A stretch of 16,771 bases of DNA from Deltaproteobacteria bacterium (GCA_016218095.1 JACREV010000068.1:1-16771), one strand, 5' to 3'; numbered from the stretch's first letter, positions 1 through 7,984 are shown. Made by a program: numbers and translations. The notes: generated by a model not told the origin, from the letters alone.

Positions 1-95
1 CGCGGGTACTCGGCGTACGGCCAATTTCAAATCAGGTTGCTCCAGGCTCCCGAACGCAAAGCCGTCCGATGCGGATTTGCCCGTCCGGCGAGGAC
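1..95 (-). repeat. Dispersed ~95 bp intergenic repeat, copy A
   Basis: Read on the minus strand, this stretch is collinear with 8194-8289 on the plus strand. The first 24 bases of the two copies agree at 22 positions, sharing the core GCCGGACGGGCA. The last ~37 bases are also similar, sharing ATTTGAA, TGGCC and GCCGAG and ending in CCGCG. The ~35 bases between are unlike. The copies are 95 and 96 bases long. A small hairpin at 6-18 (GTAC, five-base loop, GTAC) keeps the same loop as copy B but has different paired bases. The element may continue past the left edge. It is not a tRNA or any RNA family I can name. No recognisable protein is encoded here. Confidence 0.6.
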
Positions 96-96
96 C

Positions 97-126
97 TTGT
101 AATCCCCCCGCATAATAAAGTATAAT
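97..126 (+). promoter_or_regulatory. Putative sigma70-type promoter for tilS
   Basis: A -35-like TTGTAA (97-102) lies 18 bases before a perfect -10 TATAAT (121-126), which predicts a start of transcription near 132-134. A CATAAT at 111-116 is an alternative -10. The promoter begins right where repeat copy A ends and sits about 50 bases upstream of tilS. Confidence 0.55.
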
Positions 127-140
127 GAATCCATTGACTC

Positions 141-163
141 AGGCCTTTTTTAATTAAAGGCCT
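141..163 (+). other. Perfect inverted repeat in the tilS leader (terminator or attenuator-like)
   Basis: AGGCCTTT (141-148) and AAAGGCCT (156-163) form a perfect 8 bp stem with a seven-base A/T loop, followed by a short T run (163-166) and a second T-rich patch at 171-175. It resembles a weak intrinsic terminator reading rightward. It lies only about 8-10 bases after the predicted tilS transcription start, so it could end transcription coming from the left or act on the tilS transcript itself. The sequence does not decide between these. Confidence 0.4.
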
Positions 164-185
164 TTTCGCGTTTCTTCGCCCTTAA

Positions 186-1580
186 ATGATCGAAAAAACC
201 TTTAGAAATACCATAAAGAGGCTCGGGATGCTCCGGAAGGGGGACTCCGTCCTCGCGGCCGTCTCAGGCGGGGCGGACTCGATCGTCATGTTCCGCCTCC
301 TGTCGTCCGTCAAGGGAGAGCTTGATCTCAAGCTATCCGTCTGCCACCTTAACCACAACATGAGGGGGGCGGAATCCAGGCGCGACCTCGAGTTCGTCAA
401 AAAGACCGCTCGCGCGGGAGGCCTTGAGTTCTTCGGAAAGACCCTTCGCAAGGGCTCTCTCGCAATCAAGGGCAGGTCTCTCCAGGAGGCCGCGCGCGAG
501 GAGAGATACGCCTTCTTCGAGGAGGCGGCGAAAAAGGCCGGGGCGAAAAAGATCGCGCTCGGCCACACGCTCGACGACCAGGCAGAGACCGTGCTTTTGA
601 GGCTCTTGAAGGGCGCGTCCTTAAGCGGACTCTCTGGGATCCCGCCGATAAGGGGCCATTTCATAAGGCCTCTTATCGATGTGAATAGAGAGGAGATAGA
701 GCGGTACGCAAGGGACGAAGGCCTCGAATTCGTAACAGACTCGACGAACAAGACCCCCAAGTACCTTAGGAACAGCGTCAGGCTCTCCCTGATCCCTTTC
801 CTCGAGAATAACTATAACCGCTCCATAAAAGAGACGCTCGCAAGGACCGCCTCGGTCCTCGCCGTCGACAACGCGTACATCGGCAAGGCGTCGGATGAGG
901 CACTAAAGGAGGTCGTAGTCGAGCGCGGCAGAAGCGCGATCACCCTCGACAGGCTAAAGACCCTCTCCCTCCACAGGGCCGTATCCGCGCGTGTCTTTCT
1001 TAAGGCCCTGGACAGGTTCGACCCCGCATCCGCCTCCGACCTTTCATCCGCCCATGTCGACGCCTTCCATGGGATAGCCGAAGGCCGGTCTCCATCGGCC
1101 TCGATCAACCTCTCGGGCGGGGTTATTCTAAGGCGCGAGTACGACCGCTTGACGATATCTAAAAAAGTATCCATTAAAAGAAAGCCTTTTGAAAAGAGGC
1201 TCAAAGTGCCGGGGAGGACCGTCGTTCCAGGCATGGGGGCCTTCGAGGCCGAGGTGCTTGCCCGTAAGCCGAAGACCCTCCTTACCGGGGAGGAGACCGT
1301 CTTTCTCGACCTCGACGAGGCCGGTGACGTATTGGTCTTAAGGCCATTCAACGACGGAGACAGGATGGTCCCCTTCGGAATGGAGGGGCACAAGAAGGTA
1401 AAGGAGATATTCATCGACGCCAAGGTGCCGAGGGAGGTCCGGAGGACCCTCCCTTTGCTCTTAAAGGGAGAGGATATAGTCTGGGTGCCGGGGGTAAAGA
1501 GGTCGGGGCTCTTGAAGGTCACCCCTCATACGTCCCGGGTGCTCAAGGTAACGTGGAAGGGCGGATGGCCCCAGAAATAA
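186..1580 (+). CDS. tilS: tRNA(Ile)-lysidine synthase TilS
   Basis: TilS attaches lysine to the wobble cytidine of tRNA-Ile(CAU) with ATP in the cytoplasm, so the tRNA reads AUA. That matters here because ATA codons are frequent throughout the window. The 464 aa protein has the N-type ATP pyrophosphatase PP-loop SGGADS at residues 27-32. It also has the family motifs HLNHNMRG, GHTLDDQAET and the tRNA-contacting DSTN...RNSVR segment, followed by C-terminal TilS domains, so it is a full-length long-form enzyme. The ATG at 186 is chosen because the PP-loop falls at the usual distance from it. No clear Shine-Dalgarno sequence precedes it. It is separated by 108 bases from the gene run that starts at 1689. 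Confidence 0.96.
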   Translation: MIEKTFRNTIKRLGMLRKGDSVLAAVSGGADSIVMFRLLSSVKGELDLKLSVCHLNHNMRGAESRRDLEFVKKTARAGGLEFFGKTLRKGSLAIKGRSLQEAAREERYAFFEEAAKKAGAKKIALGHTLDDQAETVLLRLLKGASLSGLSGIPPIRGHFIRPLIDVNREEIERYARDEGLEFVTDSTNKTPKYLRNSVRLSLIPFLENNYNRSIKETLARTASVLAVDNAYIGKASDEALKEVVVERGRSAITLDRLKTLSLHRAVSARVFLKALDRFDPASASDLSSAHVDAFHGIAEGRSPSASINLSGGVILRREYDRLTISKKVSIKRKPFEKRLKVPGRTVVPGMGAFEAEVLARKPKTLLTGEETVFLDLDEAGDVLVLRPFNDGDRMVPFGMEGHKKVKEIFIDAKVPREVRRTLPLLLKGEDIVWVPGVKRSGLLKVTPHTSRVLKVTWKGGWPQK

Positions 1581-1688
1581 CTTTAATTCAATTGAGAAAA
1601 GTTATAGAATAAATGGTTTAAATCCGTGCCGAACGGCGCGGGCTTGAAGTGCCGGAGAGTAGAAGCCATATCCAGGGGGGAGAGTCCG

Positions 1689-2207
1689 ATGATAATGCCT
1701 TACAAGGGGATAAGCCCCCGGATCCACGAGACCGCCTTCATAGTCGATAACGCCTCCGTCATAGGCGACGTCGAGATAGGCGAACACTCGAGCGTCTGGT
1801 TCAACGCGGTAGTAAGGGGCGACGTCCACTACATCCGCATAGGCAAGAGGACCAATGTCCAGGACAACTCCACCCTCCATGTCACGAAAGACACCTACCC
1901 TCTCATAATCGGCGACGACATCACGATAGGCCATAATGTCATACTCCACGGTTGCACCGTAAGGGACAGGTGCCTCATAGGCATGGGCTCGATAATACTC
2001 GATAACGCCGAAGTAGGCGAGGATTCGATCGTCGGCGCCGGCGCGCTCGTGACCGAAGGCATGAAGGTCCCGCCGAGGTCTCTCGTTTTGGGCGTGCCGG
2101 GCAAGGTAAAGAGGGCGCTTACGGACGATGAAGTCGCGCGGATCCTCAGATCGGCGAAGAACTACATGGAATACTCGAGGAACTACCTCGACTACAGGGG
2201 AGCTTAG
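1689..2207 (+). CDS. Gamma-class carbonic anhydrase family protein (left-handed beta-helix)
   Basis: This is a 172 aa hexapeptide-repeat protein of the gamma-carbonic anhydrase/YrdA type. The family usually forms trimers with a metal bound between subunits and hydrates CO2, though many members are untested. Repeating [VI]-G-[DE]-x units (for example VIGDVEIGEHSSV and IIGDDITIGHNVI) build the beta-helix. Three histidines sit where the metal ligands should be: H64 (in LHVTK), H82 and H87 (in GHNVILHGC). An in-frame start at 1626 is possible, but the ATG at 1689 has a strong purine-rich ribosome-binding site (GGGGGGAG) 7 bases upstream and gives the normal family N-terminus. Its stop codon touches the next gene's GTG start. 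Whether it is an active anhydrase cannot be told from sequence. Confidence 0.9.
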   Translation: MIMPYKGISPRIHETAFIVDNASVIGDVEIGEHSSVWFNAVVRGDVHYIRIGKRTNVQDNSTLHVTKDTYPLIIGDDITIGHNVILHGCTVRDRCLIGMGSIILDNAEVGEDSIVGAGALVTEGMKVPPRSLVLGVPGKVKRALTDDEVARILRSAKNYMEYSRNYLDYRGA

Positions 2208-2843
2208 GTGTTCGGAGGGCTTTCTTTCATAGGGCTCATTTCAAAGGGCGGGGTCACAGTCCTCGTCCTCGGGTTGCTTTCGGTCTTCTCCATCGCGATA
2301 ATGCTCGAGAGGGCGCGGGCCTTCAGTCGTTTCAGGAGGGGTATCCACGACCATTTCGAGCCGTTGAAAAAGACGCTTCAGAGCGGGGGTCTGCCTGCCG
2401 CGGCCGGTTACTCCGGCGGGGTGGACTCGCCTCTCGGGAGGGTATTCCTCGCCGGTTATGAGAAGCGCGGCAAGAAGAAGGACGCGATAGAAGGGGCGAT
2501 GGAGCTCTCCGGCAGGAGAGAGGTGCAAAGGCTGGAAAAGTTCCTCGGCGTGCTCGGGACGATCGGCTCTACAGCCCCGTTCATAGGCCTCTTCGGCACG
2601 GTACTCGGCATCATAAGGGCGTTCAGCGACATGGCGCTCACGCAAGGCGCAAGCCCCTCAGCCGTCGCCGACGGCATAGCTGAAGCGCTCGTTGCGACGG
2701 CCGCGGGCCTGTTCGTCGCCATACCGGCTGTCGCGGCGTACAACTACTTCGTAAGGACCGTCGCGAAATATTCGCTTGAGCTCGAGGCATCGGCCTCGGA
2801 GTTCACGGAGGCGTTTCTCTCAGATGGCATGGAAGATAAATAA
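2208..2843 (+). CDS. MotA/TolQ/ExbB-family proton channel protein
   Basis: This is a 211 aa inner-membrane protein that, with its ExbD/TolR partner, should use the proton gradient to drive an envelope motor. Three hydrophobic segments are visible: residues about 15-33, 113-138 and 155-182, separated by a cytoplasmic loop. The stretch TIGSTAPFIGLFGTVLGIIRAF and the later GIAEALVATAAGLFVAIPAVAAYN are the hallmarks of the MotA/TolQ/ExbB channel domain. The GTG start directly follows the preceding stop codon and has AGGGGAG about 6 bases upstream. It overlaps the next gene by 20 bases, a sign of translational coupling. Neither TonB nor TolA/TolB/Pal is in the window, so TolQ versus ExbB cannot be decided. 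Confidence 0.93.
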   Translation: MFGGLSFIGLISKGGVTVLVLGLLSVFSIAIMLERARAFSRFRRGIHDHFEPLKKTLQSGGLPAAAGYSGGVDSPLGRVFLAGYEKRGKKKDAIEGAMELSGRREVQRLEKFLGVLGTIGSTAPFIGLFGTVLGIIRAFSDMALTQGASPSAVADGIAEALVATAAGLFVAIPAVAAYNYFVRTVAKYSLELEASASEFTEAFLSDGMEDK

Positions 2844-3231
2844 CCATAACGAGAGTATGATGGCCGAGATAAACATCACGCCTTTGACCGACGTGATGCT
2901 CGTCCTCCTCGTCATATTCATGGTGACGACCCCGCTCATCATGACCGAGTCGTTTAAGATAAAGCTCCCCAGGGCGGTCACATCCGACGCCGAGCCGGGC
3001 AGGGGTGCGATAGTCGCGGTGAGCGCGGATGGGGTAATAAACCTGAACGGCAGGGCAGTGGCGCTTTCCGACCTCTCAAGCGAATTAAAGAGGGGGTTCG
3101 AGGCAGGCGGCGACAAGACCGTCGTCGTCAAGGCAGACGGGGACGCCCGCCACAGCCTGATAGTAAAGATACTCGACACCGCGAAGCTCTCCGGGGCCGA
3201 GAGGCTATCGATCGCTACGGAAAGGGAATAA
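2824..3231 (+). CDS. ExbD/TolR-family biopolymer transport protein
   Basis: This is a 135 aa single-pass protein, partner of the preceding proton channel. The N-terminus carries the classic MAEINITPLTDVMLVLLVIFMV segment at residues 13-34, with the membrane aspartate D23 that family studies place in the proton path. A periplasmic domain of about 95 residues follows. I prefer the ATG at 2824 over an earlier in-frame start at 2776: 2824 gives the usual short cytoplasmic tail and has GGAGG at 2807-2811, though 12 bases away. It overlaps the channel gene by 20 bases. A further ATG pair at 2854-2859 is less likely. Confidence 0.92.
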   Translation: MAWKINNHNESMMAEINITPLTDVMLVLLVIFMVTTPLIMTESFKIKLPRAVTSDAEPGRGAIVAVSADGVINLNGRAVALSDLSSELKRGFEAGGDKTVVVKADGDARHSLIVKILDTAKLSGAERLSIATERE

Positions 3232-3246
3232 GGCCCCCGGCATCGA

Positions 3247-4203
3247 ATGAGATACGCCTCCATCGATATCGGCACGAACACCTTAAGACTGTTGATAGCC
3301 GAGCCGTCCGCGGACAGGGGGCTCAAGCCCGTATTATACAAGAGGGCGATAACGAGGCTCGGGGGCTCTTACACGGAGGAGAACGGGATATCAAGAGAGG
3401 CGATGAGGCGCACCATAGAGGTGCTTGAGGACTTCAGGAAAGAGATAGACTCGAACGGAGTCTCGAAGGTCCTCGCATTCGCCACAAGTGTGGTAAGGCG
3501 CGCTAAAAACAGCGCGGCCTTCAGGAAAGAGGTCTTTGACAGGACCGGTATCGACATAACCGTCATAACAGGCGACGAGGAGGCAAGGCTTTCCTTACTC
3601 GGCGTCCTCTCCGTCATAAAGGACGAGTCCCCAAGAAAGCTCGTCATCGACATCGGCGGCGGTTCGACTGAGTTCATATTCACCGATGAAAAAGGCGTGG
3701 TCGGCGAGTGGTCGATGGAGATGGGTGTCGTCCACCTGACCGAGAGGCACCTTAAAAGCGACCCACCGGGGGCGAAAGAGGTCGCCGCCCTCGAAGGCGA
3801 GATAAGGTCGATAATCGGGGAGCTCAGGAAACGCGCATCCAGGGCCGGGGTCGATCTGGAAAGATACTCCGGCAAAGACGGCGCGGTATTCATCGGCACA
3901 GCCGGGACCATCACCACGCTCGCGGCGCTCGACCAGGACCTCGCTGTCTATGACAGAAGCCGCATAAACAATTATGTCCTTAAAAAGGCAAATATAGAGC
4001 GTATGTACAAGGGGCTCCTTTCAATGAGCATCAAGGAGCGCGAGCAGGTCCTGTCGCTGGAAAAAGGCAGGGAAGACCTCATCATCCCCGGGAGCGCCGT
4101 TACGCTCTTGACGATGGAGGCCTTCGCCTTCTCTTCGCTTATTGTGAGCGACGCGGGGCTCCTCGAAGGCATGATATTGAACGAGATCATAAGACCGTCT
4201 TAA
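3247..4203 (+). CDS. Ppx/GppA-family phosphatase (short, two-domain form)
   Basis: The family belongs to the ASKHA fold and hydrolyses inorganic polyphosphate or removes the 5' phosphate of pppGpp. The 318 aa length matches the short form that lacks the C-terminal HD domain of E. coli PPX/GPPA. Motifs in order are: IDIGTNTLRLLIAE (residues 6-19), TSVVRRAKN, the acidic GDEEARL around 109-115 containing the presumed catalytic glutamate, the phosphate-binding IDIGGGSTEF around 135-143, and GTAGTITTLAA. It lies 15 bases after the ExbD-type gene and 17 before guaB. Which substrate it prefers cannot be read from the sequence. The guaBA neighbours make a guanine-nucleotide role attractive, but that is inference. 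Confidence 0.92.
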   Translation: MRYASIDIGTNTLRLLIAEPSADRGLKPVLYKRAITRLGGSYTEENGISREAMRRTIEVLEDFRKEIDSNGVSKVLAFATSVVRRAKNSAAFRKEVFDRTGIDITVITGDEEARLSLLGVLSVIKDESPRKLVIDIGGGSTEFIFTDEKGVVGEWSMEMGVVHLTERHLKSDPPGAKEVAALEGEIRSIIGELRKRASRAGVDLERYSGKDGAVFIGTAGTITTLAALDQDLAVYDRSRINNYVLKKANIERMYKGLLSMSIKEREQVLSLEKGREDLIIPGSAVTLLTMEAFAFSSLIVSDAGLLEGMILNEIIRPS

Positions 4204-4220
4204 AACGGGAGGCATAATAT

Positions 4221-5681
4221 ATGGACCATATCAAGGTAAGGAACGCTCTGACCTTCGACGACGTGCTCCTCGAGCCGTCTTTCTCGAAGGTGCTTCCGAG
4301 GGACGTCGACGTCTCTACGAGGCTCACGAACGAAATAAGGCTCAACATCCCGCTCATGAGCGCGGCGATGGACACGGTCACCGAGTCGAAGATGGCCATA
4401 GCCATAGCCCAGGCCGGCGGCATCGGCATAATACACAAGAACCTTACGGTCGACGAGCAGGCGGCGATGGTCGACAAGGTCAAGAAGTACGAGTCCGTCA
4501 TCATCTCGAAACCAATGACGCTCACCCCGGAGCAGAAGGTCGAGGACGCGCTCGATATAATGAAGAAGGAGCAGATATCGGGCTTCCCGATAGTAAAGGA
4601 CGGGGTCCTCGTCGGCATACTCACGAACAGGGACTTGAGATTCGAGACGAACCCGCTCCGGAAGATCTCCGAGATAATGACGACGAAGGTCATAACCGCG
4701 CCGTACGGGACGTCCATCGAGAAGGCTAAGGAGATGCTCCACAAGCACAGGATAGAGAAGCTCCCCGTGGTCGACAAGAAGATGAGGCTCAAGGGCCTCA
4801 TCACCGTGACCGACATCGAGAAGAGGGAGAAGTACCCGAACTCCTGCAAGGACGATCTCGGCAGGCTCCGCGTGGGCGCGGCGGTCGGTGTGTCCTTCGA
4901 CAGGGAGGCGCGCATAGAGGCGCTATTGAAGGCCGGGGCCGACTGCATCATCATCGACACCGCCCACGGCCACAGCCACGGGGTCATCGAGGCTGTAAGA
5001 TCCACGAAAAAGAGCTTCAACTGCCAGTTGATAGCCGGGAACATCGCGACCGCCCAGGCCGCGGAGGCGCTCATTAAGGCCGGGGTCGACGCCATAAAGG
5101 TCGGCGTCGGGCCGGGCTCCATCTGCACTACAAGGATAGTTACCGGCATAGGCGTCCCGCAGATAACCGCGGTGAGCGATTGCGTCGCCGTAGCGCGGAA
5201 AAAGAACATCCCGGTCATATCCGACGGCGGCATAAAGTACTCGGGCGACATCACCAAGGCCCTCGCCGCAGGGGCGGATTCCATCATGATAGGCGGCCTC
5301 TTTGCCGGGACGGATGAGTCCCCCGGAGAGACGATCCTCTATCAGAGCCGCACCTTCAAGGTCTACAGGGGCATGGGCTCGATCGAGGCGATGAAGAAGG
5401 GGTCGAAGGACAGGTACTTCCAGGAGGACGTCGAGAGCGAATTGAAACTCGTCCCCGAGGGCATAGAGGGGAGGGTCCCGCACAAGGGGCCCATCGCCTC
5501 GACCATCTTCCAGCTGATCGGAGGCCTCAAGGCCGGGATGGGCTACTGCGGCTCGAAGACGATACCGGAGCTCCACGAGAAGGCGCGGTTCGTAAAGATC
5601 ACGTCGTCGGGCCTAAGGGAGAGCCACGTACACGACGTGACTATTACCAAAGAGGCCCCGAACTACAAGCAGGAGGTATAA
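4221..5681 (+). CDS. guaB: IMP dehydrogenase GuaB
   Basis: GuaB oxidises IMP to XMP with NAD+, the first committed step to GMP, in the cytoplasm. The 486 aa protein is a full-length TIM-barrel enzyme. The two regulatory CBS domains are inserted at about residues 95-205. The active-site loop GVGPGSICTTRIVTG carries the catalytic cysteine C302. DGGIKYSGDI binds the phosphate side, and YRGMGSIEAMKKGSKDRY matches the conserved segment leading into the mobile flap. The ATG at 4221 has GGGAGG about 9 bases upstream. The stop codon overlaps the start of a tiny ORF (TAATG), and guaA follows. Confidence 0.98.
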   Translation: MDHIKVRNALTFDDVLLEPSFSKVLPRDVDVSTRLTNEIRLNIPLMSAAMDTVTESKMAIAIAQAGGIGIIHKNLTVDEQAAMVDKVKKYESVIISKPMTLTPEQKVEDALDIMKKEQISGFPIVKDGVLVGILTNRDLRFETNPLRKISEIMTTKVITAPYGTSIEKAKEMLHKHRIEKLPVVDKKMRLKGLITVTDIEKREKYPNSCKDDLGRLRVGAAVGVSFDREARIEALLKAGADCIIIDTAHGHSHGVIEAVRSTKKSFNCQLIAGNIATAQAAEALIKAGVDAIKVGVGPGSICTTRIVTGIGVPQITAVSDCVAVARKKNIPVISDGGIKYSGDITKALAAGADSIMIGGLFAGTDESPGETILYQSRTFKVYRGMGSIEAMKKGSKDRYFQEDVESELKLVPEGIEGRVPHKGPIASTIFQLIGGLKAGMGYCGSKTIPELHEKARFVKITSSGLRESHVHDVTITKEAPNYKQEV

Positions 5682-5707
5682 TGGCTGAGGAAAACTCCAG
5701 CCTGTAA
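5681..5707 (+). CDS. 8-codon minicistron between guaB and guaA (possible coupling ORF)
   Basis: A perfect AGGAGG (5671-5676) is followed 4 bases later by ATG at 5681, which overlaps the guaB stop as TAATG. The reading frame encodes MAEENSSL and stops with TAA at 5705-5707, five bases before the guaA ATG. The frame differs from guaA. guaA itself has no good ribosome-binding site, so ribosomes may reach it by re-initiation after this ORF. It could also be a chance feature or the relic of an older guaA start. Expression is unproven. Confidence 0.35.
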   Translation: MAEENSSL

Positions 5708-5712
5708 TCGAC

Positions 5713-7260
5713 ATGGACATACACTCTGAAAAGGTACTGATACTCGACTTCGGCTCCCAGTACACCCAGCTCATCGCGAGAAGGGTAAGGGAGGCTAAGG
5801 TCTACTGCGAGATACACCCCTTTAATTCCGGGCTTGCGTCCGTAAGGGCGTTCAAACCCAAGGGCATCATACTCTCGGGCGGCCCGTCCTCGGTCTATGA
5901 CAAGGGCGCGCCGATGATAGGCAAGGAGATATTCGACCTCGGCGTCCCGGTGCTCGGGATATGCTACGGAATGCAGCTTACAGCGAAGCTCCTCGGCGGC
6001 AAGGTCGAGAGGTCGGCCAAGAGAGAGTACGGCGGCGCGGACCTCGTCATCGACAACGCCGGAGACTTATTTACCGGCCTCGGGCTCGGCGCGACAAAGG
6101 TCTGGATGAGCCACGGCGACAGGGTAGAGGCCCTGCCTCCGGGGTTCAAGACCATCGCGAGGTCGGCGAACTCCGACATCTGCGCGATGAGGGACGCGGC
6201 GCGGAAGATCTACGGAGTCCAGTTCCACCCGGAGGTCGTCCATACCCCGAAGGGGGAGAGGATACTCAAGAACTTCCTCTTCCAGGTCTGCGCGTTGAAG
6301 CCGGCGTGGACGATGAGGTCGTTCATTGAGACGTCTATCGCGGAGATAAGGGCAAAGGCCGGGGACGACCGCGTCGTCTGCGGCATAAGCGGCGGGGTCG
6401 ACTCAGCCGTCGCCGCGCTCCTCGTCCACAAGGCGATAGGCGCGCGCCTCACATGCATATTCGTCGACAACGGCGTGTTGAGAAAAAATGAGGCCGACAA
6501 GGTCGAGGCGACTTTAAAAAAGAGCTTCCATATGAACATACGCCGCGTCAACGCCTCGGCCAGGTTCCTTAAGAAGCTCAAGGGTGTCGAAGACCCCGAG
6601 AGGAAGAGGAAGATAATCGGCGGGGAGTTCGTCCGGGTTTTCGAGGCGGAGGCTAAGAAGATAAAAAATGTAAAGTTCCTCGCCCAGGGGACCCTCTATC
6701 CCGACGTCATAGAGAGCGTATCTTTCAAGGGCCCCTCGGCGACGATCAAGAGCCACCACAACGTCGGCGGGCTGCTTAAGAAGATGAAGCTCAAGCTCAT
6801 AGAGCCGCTACGCGAGCTGTTCAAGGACGAGGTGAGGGCCTTGGGGAGGGAGATGGGGATGGTGGACGAGATAATCGACCGCCAGCCGTTCCCCGGCCCG
6901 GGGCTCGCCATAAGGATTATCGGTGAAGTAACGAAGAAAAGGTGCGATATATTGAGAGAGGCCGACGCGATCGTCCTCGAGGAGATAAAGGCCGCGGGGC
7001 TGTACAAGAAGATGTGGCAGTCGTTCGCGGTCCTCCTCCCCATACGGACCGTCGGCGTCATGGGGGACGAGAGGACGTACGAGAACACGGTGGCGCTCCG
7101 CGCCGTCGAGAGCGTGGACGGGATGACGGCGGACTGGGTGAAGCTCCCTTACGAGGTCATGGGGAACATATCGAGGCGCGTCATAAACGAGGTCAGGGGC
7201 GTAAACCGCGTAGTATACGACATAAGCTCAAAACCACCTTCAACTATAGAATGGGAGTAG
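5713..7260 (+). CDS. guaA: GMP synthase (glutamine-hydrolysing) GuaA
   Basis: GuaA aminates XMP to GMP using glutamine and ATP. The 515 aa protein has the class I glutamine amidotransferase domain first, with nucleophile C84 in GICYGMQ and H172/E174 in FHPEV completing the triad. Next is the ATP pyrophosphatase domain with PP-loop SGGVDS at 226-231. The C-terminal dimerisation domain ends in the typical KPPSTIEWE. The start at 5713 gives the usual N-terminus (IHSEKVLILDFGSQYTQLIARRVRE), although only a weak ribosome-binding site is present and the 8-codon ORF lies just upstream. It pairs directly with guaB in one pathway. The next gene starts 7 bases after its stop. Confidence 0.98.
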   Translation: MDIHSEKVLILDFGSQYTQLIARRVREAKVYCEIHPFNSGLASVRAFKPKGIILSGGPSSVYDKGAPMIGKEIFDLGVPVLGICYGMQLTAKLLGGKVERSAKREYGGADLVIDNAGDLFTGLGLGATKVWMSHGDRVEALPPGFKTIARSANSDICAMRDAARKIYGVQFHPEVVHTPKGERILKNFLFQVCALKPAWTMRSFIETSIAEIRAKAGDDRVVCGISGGVDSAVAALLVHKAIGARLTCIFVDNGVLRKNEADKVEATLKKSFHMNIRRVNASARFLKKLKGVEDPERKRKIIGGEFVRVFEAEAKKIKNVKFLAQGTLYPDVIESVSFKGPSATIKSHHNVGGLLKKMKLKLIEPLRELFKDEVRALGREMGMVDEIIDRQPFPGPGLAIRIIGEVTKKRCDILREADAIVLEEIKAAGLYKKMWQSFAVLLPIRTVGVMGDERTYENTVALRAVESVDGMTADWVKLPYEVMGNISRRVINEVRGVNRVVYDISSKPPSTIEWE

Positions 7261-7267
7261 CTCAGGT

Positions 7268-7984
7268 ATGGTCGAGGACCTCAAAGGCAAGGAGACTTGG
7301 CGGCTTTTCAGGATCATGAGCGAATTTATAGAGGGCTTTGACGAGCTCTCGGACGTAGGGCCGGCGGTATCGATTTTCGGCTCCGCGAGGATCAACCAGA
7401 ACAACAAGTATTACAGGAAGACGATAGAGGTCTCGGACCTCCTGTCGAAGAACGGTTACGCGATAATAACCGGCGGCGGCCCAGGCATCATGGAGGCGGC
7501 GAACAAGGGCGCCTGCAAGAACGGCGGGGCCTCCATCGGCCTCAACATCACCCTTCCTCAGGAGCAGAGGCCGAACAGATACCAGTCGAAGGCCCTGCAC
7601 TTCAAGTACTTCTTCGCGAGGAAGGTCATGTTCGTCAAGTACGCCATCGGGTACGTCTGCATGCCGGGCGGCTTCGGCACGATGGACGAGTTCTTCGAGG
7701 CGTTGACGCTCATCCAGACCCACAAGATATACCCCTTTCCGCTCATACTCTTCGGGAGAGAGTACTGGGCACCTCTCCTCGACTTCATGAAAAAGACGAT
7801 GATCAAGTACAAGACGATCACCCCGGAGGACTTGAACCTCATCGACGTCACGGACGACCCTAAAGAGGTCCTCCGCATAATAAACAGGCACATGGAATGG
7901 AAGAAGAAGCTCATAAAGTCCTCCTCGGAAAAAGTGAGGGAAAAGGGCAAGACAAAGGTCAGGAATAAGAAGCTCGTTCCTTAA
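7268..7984 (+). CDS. LOG-family (TIGR00730-type) nucleoside-5'-monophosphate phosphoribohydrolase-like protein
   Basis: Proteins of the LONELY GUY family, often mislabelled lysine decarboxylase, have a Rossmann fold and split the glycosidic bond of nucleoside monophosphates, releasing base and ribose 5-phosphate. This 238 aa protein shows the nucleotide-binding GSARI (38-42), TGGGPGIMEAANKGA (68-82) and the diagnostic PGGFGTMDE (133-141) with its catalytic glutamate. The C-terminal ~35 residues are lysine-rich (KKKLIKSSSEKVREKGKTKV) and lie beyond the usual domain. It starts 7 bases after guaA. Known members act on AMP, cytokinin nucleotides or, in the larger PpnN proteins, GMP and others. 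The exact substrate here is not known. Confidence 0.88.
   Translation: MVEDLKGKETWRLFRIMSEFIEGFDELSDVGPAVSIFGSARINQNNKYYRKTIEVSDLLSKNGYAIITGGGPGIMEAANKGACKNGGASIGLNITLPQEQRPNRYQSKALHFKYFFARKVMFVKYAIGYVCMPGGFGTMDEFFEALTLIQTHKIYPFPLILFGREYWAPLLDFMKKTMIKYKTITPEDLNLIDVTDDPKEVLRIINRHMEWKKKLIKSSSEKVREKGKTKVRNKKLVP

Noticed and set aside
21..40. tRNA T-loop-like TTCAAAT in repeat copy A (also in copy B)
   Set aside because: The flanking bases do not pair as a T-arm in either copy and no acceptor or anticodon arm can be built.
1..102. C-terminal end of a protein gene in frame 1 (stop at 100-102)
   Set aside because: The short translation resembles nothing I know, all three frames stay open for most of this stretch, and it coincides with the repeat.
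812..1522. Long minus-strand open frame inside tilS, and similar long antisense frames inside guaB, guaA and the M16 gene
   Set aside because: They are shadows of well-supported genes; their translations are Ser/Arg/Pro-rich and match no family.
2776..2823. Earlier in-frame start for the ExbD/TolR gene
   Set aside because: It would add a 16-residue arginine-rich tail deep inside the channel gene; 2824 gives the usual N-terminus.
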